Assembly: GCA_964428745.1 (NCBI GenBank)
Contig: CAYRYZ010000064.1
Location: forward strand, 1-6,449
DNA: 6,449 bases
Source: GCA-002713455 sp964428745
GTDB taxonomy: Bacteria > Fidelibacterota > Marinisomatia > Marinisomatales > TCS55
Direction: 5' to 3'
Positions 6,136 through 6,449 of the stretch are shown in pieces (the stretch's first letter is position 1; each line of letters starts with the position of its first letter). The notes beneath the pieces were generated by a model. That model saw nothing but the letters and a program-made list of their open reading frames with translations. It was not told where the DNA came from and searched no databases. The translations under genes and the position numbers were made by a program.

Positions 6136-6449
6136 ATGAAAAATAATAAAAACTTACTATATGGGATAGTTCCTATAGTTTTATTAGCTATAACAACAAG
6201 CTGTGGGTCTCCATCGACTAATAATAATACCGAAGCTTTAAGAGCTATGGATGCTAAGGTCAAACTTGAAAGAGATTTAGCTATGTATGAAGATACATGG
6301 GATAGATTTTTAAAGGGCGAGACTGACATAGTAAATGAGGATAGATTTCAGAAGGACGTGGTAGTAGTCACAGCTGAAGGAAATCTTGTTGGAATAGAAG
6401 CATGTAAAAATTATTATATGAATTATCTTACTGGTTTTTCAGATATAGA
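6136..6449 (+). CDS. SnoaL/NTF2-like lipoprotein (ester cyclase-like), 3' part outside window
   Basis: Starting at ATG 6136 the frame is open to the window edge, giving 104 codons. Residues 1-23 form a lipoprotein-type signal peptide: a basic Asn/Lys start, a hydrophobic core (about 7-19) and TTSC with Cys23 as the likely lipidated residue; the -3 Thr is not ideal. A polar, Asn-rich spacer follows. From about residue 42 the sequence resembles the first helices and strands of the SnoaL-like/NTF2-like fold: a long helix with YEDTWDRFLKGE, then the strand DVVVVTAEGNLVG, then IEACKNYYMNYLTGFSDI, the pattern of the 'ester cyclase'/SnoaL-like polyketide cyclase family. That fold covers enzymes and pure binding proteins alike, so no reaction can be assigned; the part that would hold the pocket is missing. 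No Shine-Dalgarno precedes ATG 6136. An in-frame ATG at 6073 would add 21 polar residues before the signal peptide and is less likely. It lies 84 bases after the propeller gene on the same strand and may be co-transcribed. Confidence 0.75.
   Translation, partial: MKNNKNLLYGIVPIVLLAITTSCGSPSTNNNTEALRAMDAKVKLERDLAMYEDTWDRFLKGETDIVNEDRFQKDVVVVTAEGNLVGIEACKNYYMNYLTGFSDI

Noticed and set aside
6156..6179. Imperfect palindrome ACTATA...TATAGT in the signal peptide region of the SnoaL-like gene
   Set aside because: Six AT-rich pairs with a bulge inside coding sequence; expected by chance at this base composition.
6057..6329. Minus-strand open frame of 90 codons with a hydrophobic stretch, opposite the right-hand lipoprotein gene
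   Set aside because: The opposite strand encodes a recognisable lipoprotein signal and SnoaL-like sequence; the hydrophobic run is a by-product of AT-rich antisense reading.
1..6449. CRISPR arrays, tRNA or rRNA genes, insertion sequences, integrase sites or defence genes
   Set aside because: No regularly spaced repeats, tRNA-like folds, transposase motifs or terminal inverted repeats were seen on either strand.

Overview
The window carries two complete, tightly coupled genes for large exported proteins on the + strand. They are flanked by the 5' ends of two lipoprotein genes, one running off each edge. The DNA is AT-rich and compact. The families are an FGE-sulfatase-fold lipoprotein, a DUF5117/DUF4953 metzincin, a sortilin/VPS10-like Asp-box propeller and a SnoaL/NTF2-like lipoprotein. 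Together they suggest a Gram-negative bacterium of the FCB group: Bacteroidota, or a relative such as Candidatus Marinimicrobia, plausibly marine. This is an inference from family content and base composition; no rRNA or other marker is present.

Layout. Positions 1-203 (minus strand) hold the N-terminal 67 codons of a formylglycine-generating-enzyme-fold lipoprotein. Positions 204-330 are a divergent intergenic region with a candidate sigma70-type promoter for the rightward genes, an 8-bp inverted repeat next to the leftward gene, and a strong Shine-Dalgarno that fixes the rightward start at GTG 331. Positions 331-2859 encode an 842-residue secreted zinc metalloprotease with an intact HExxHxxGxxH site and Met-turn. 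Seven bases later, 2867-6052 encode a 1061-residue secreted protein with eleven Asp-box motifs, a lysine-rich repeat linker, a probable Ig-like domain and a helical tail. After an 83-base AT-rich gap with no convincing terminator, 6136-6449 begin a SnoaL-like lipoprotein that runs off the right edge.

How they may work together. All four products carry export signals, two of them for lipidation, so the locus is devoted to the cell envelope or outside. The metalloprotease and the propeller protein are almost certainly co-translated and have strikingly similar signal peptides. A joint role in handling extracellular protein or peptide is reasonable, with the peptidase cutting and the propeller binding, but the sequence alone does not prove it. 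Nothing here is a defence system, mobile element, CRISPR array or RNA gene. The least understood part is the peptidase-propeller pair, whose substrate is unknown.
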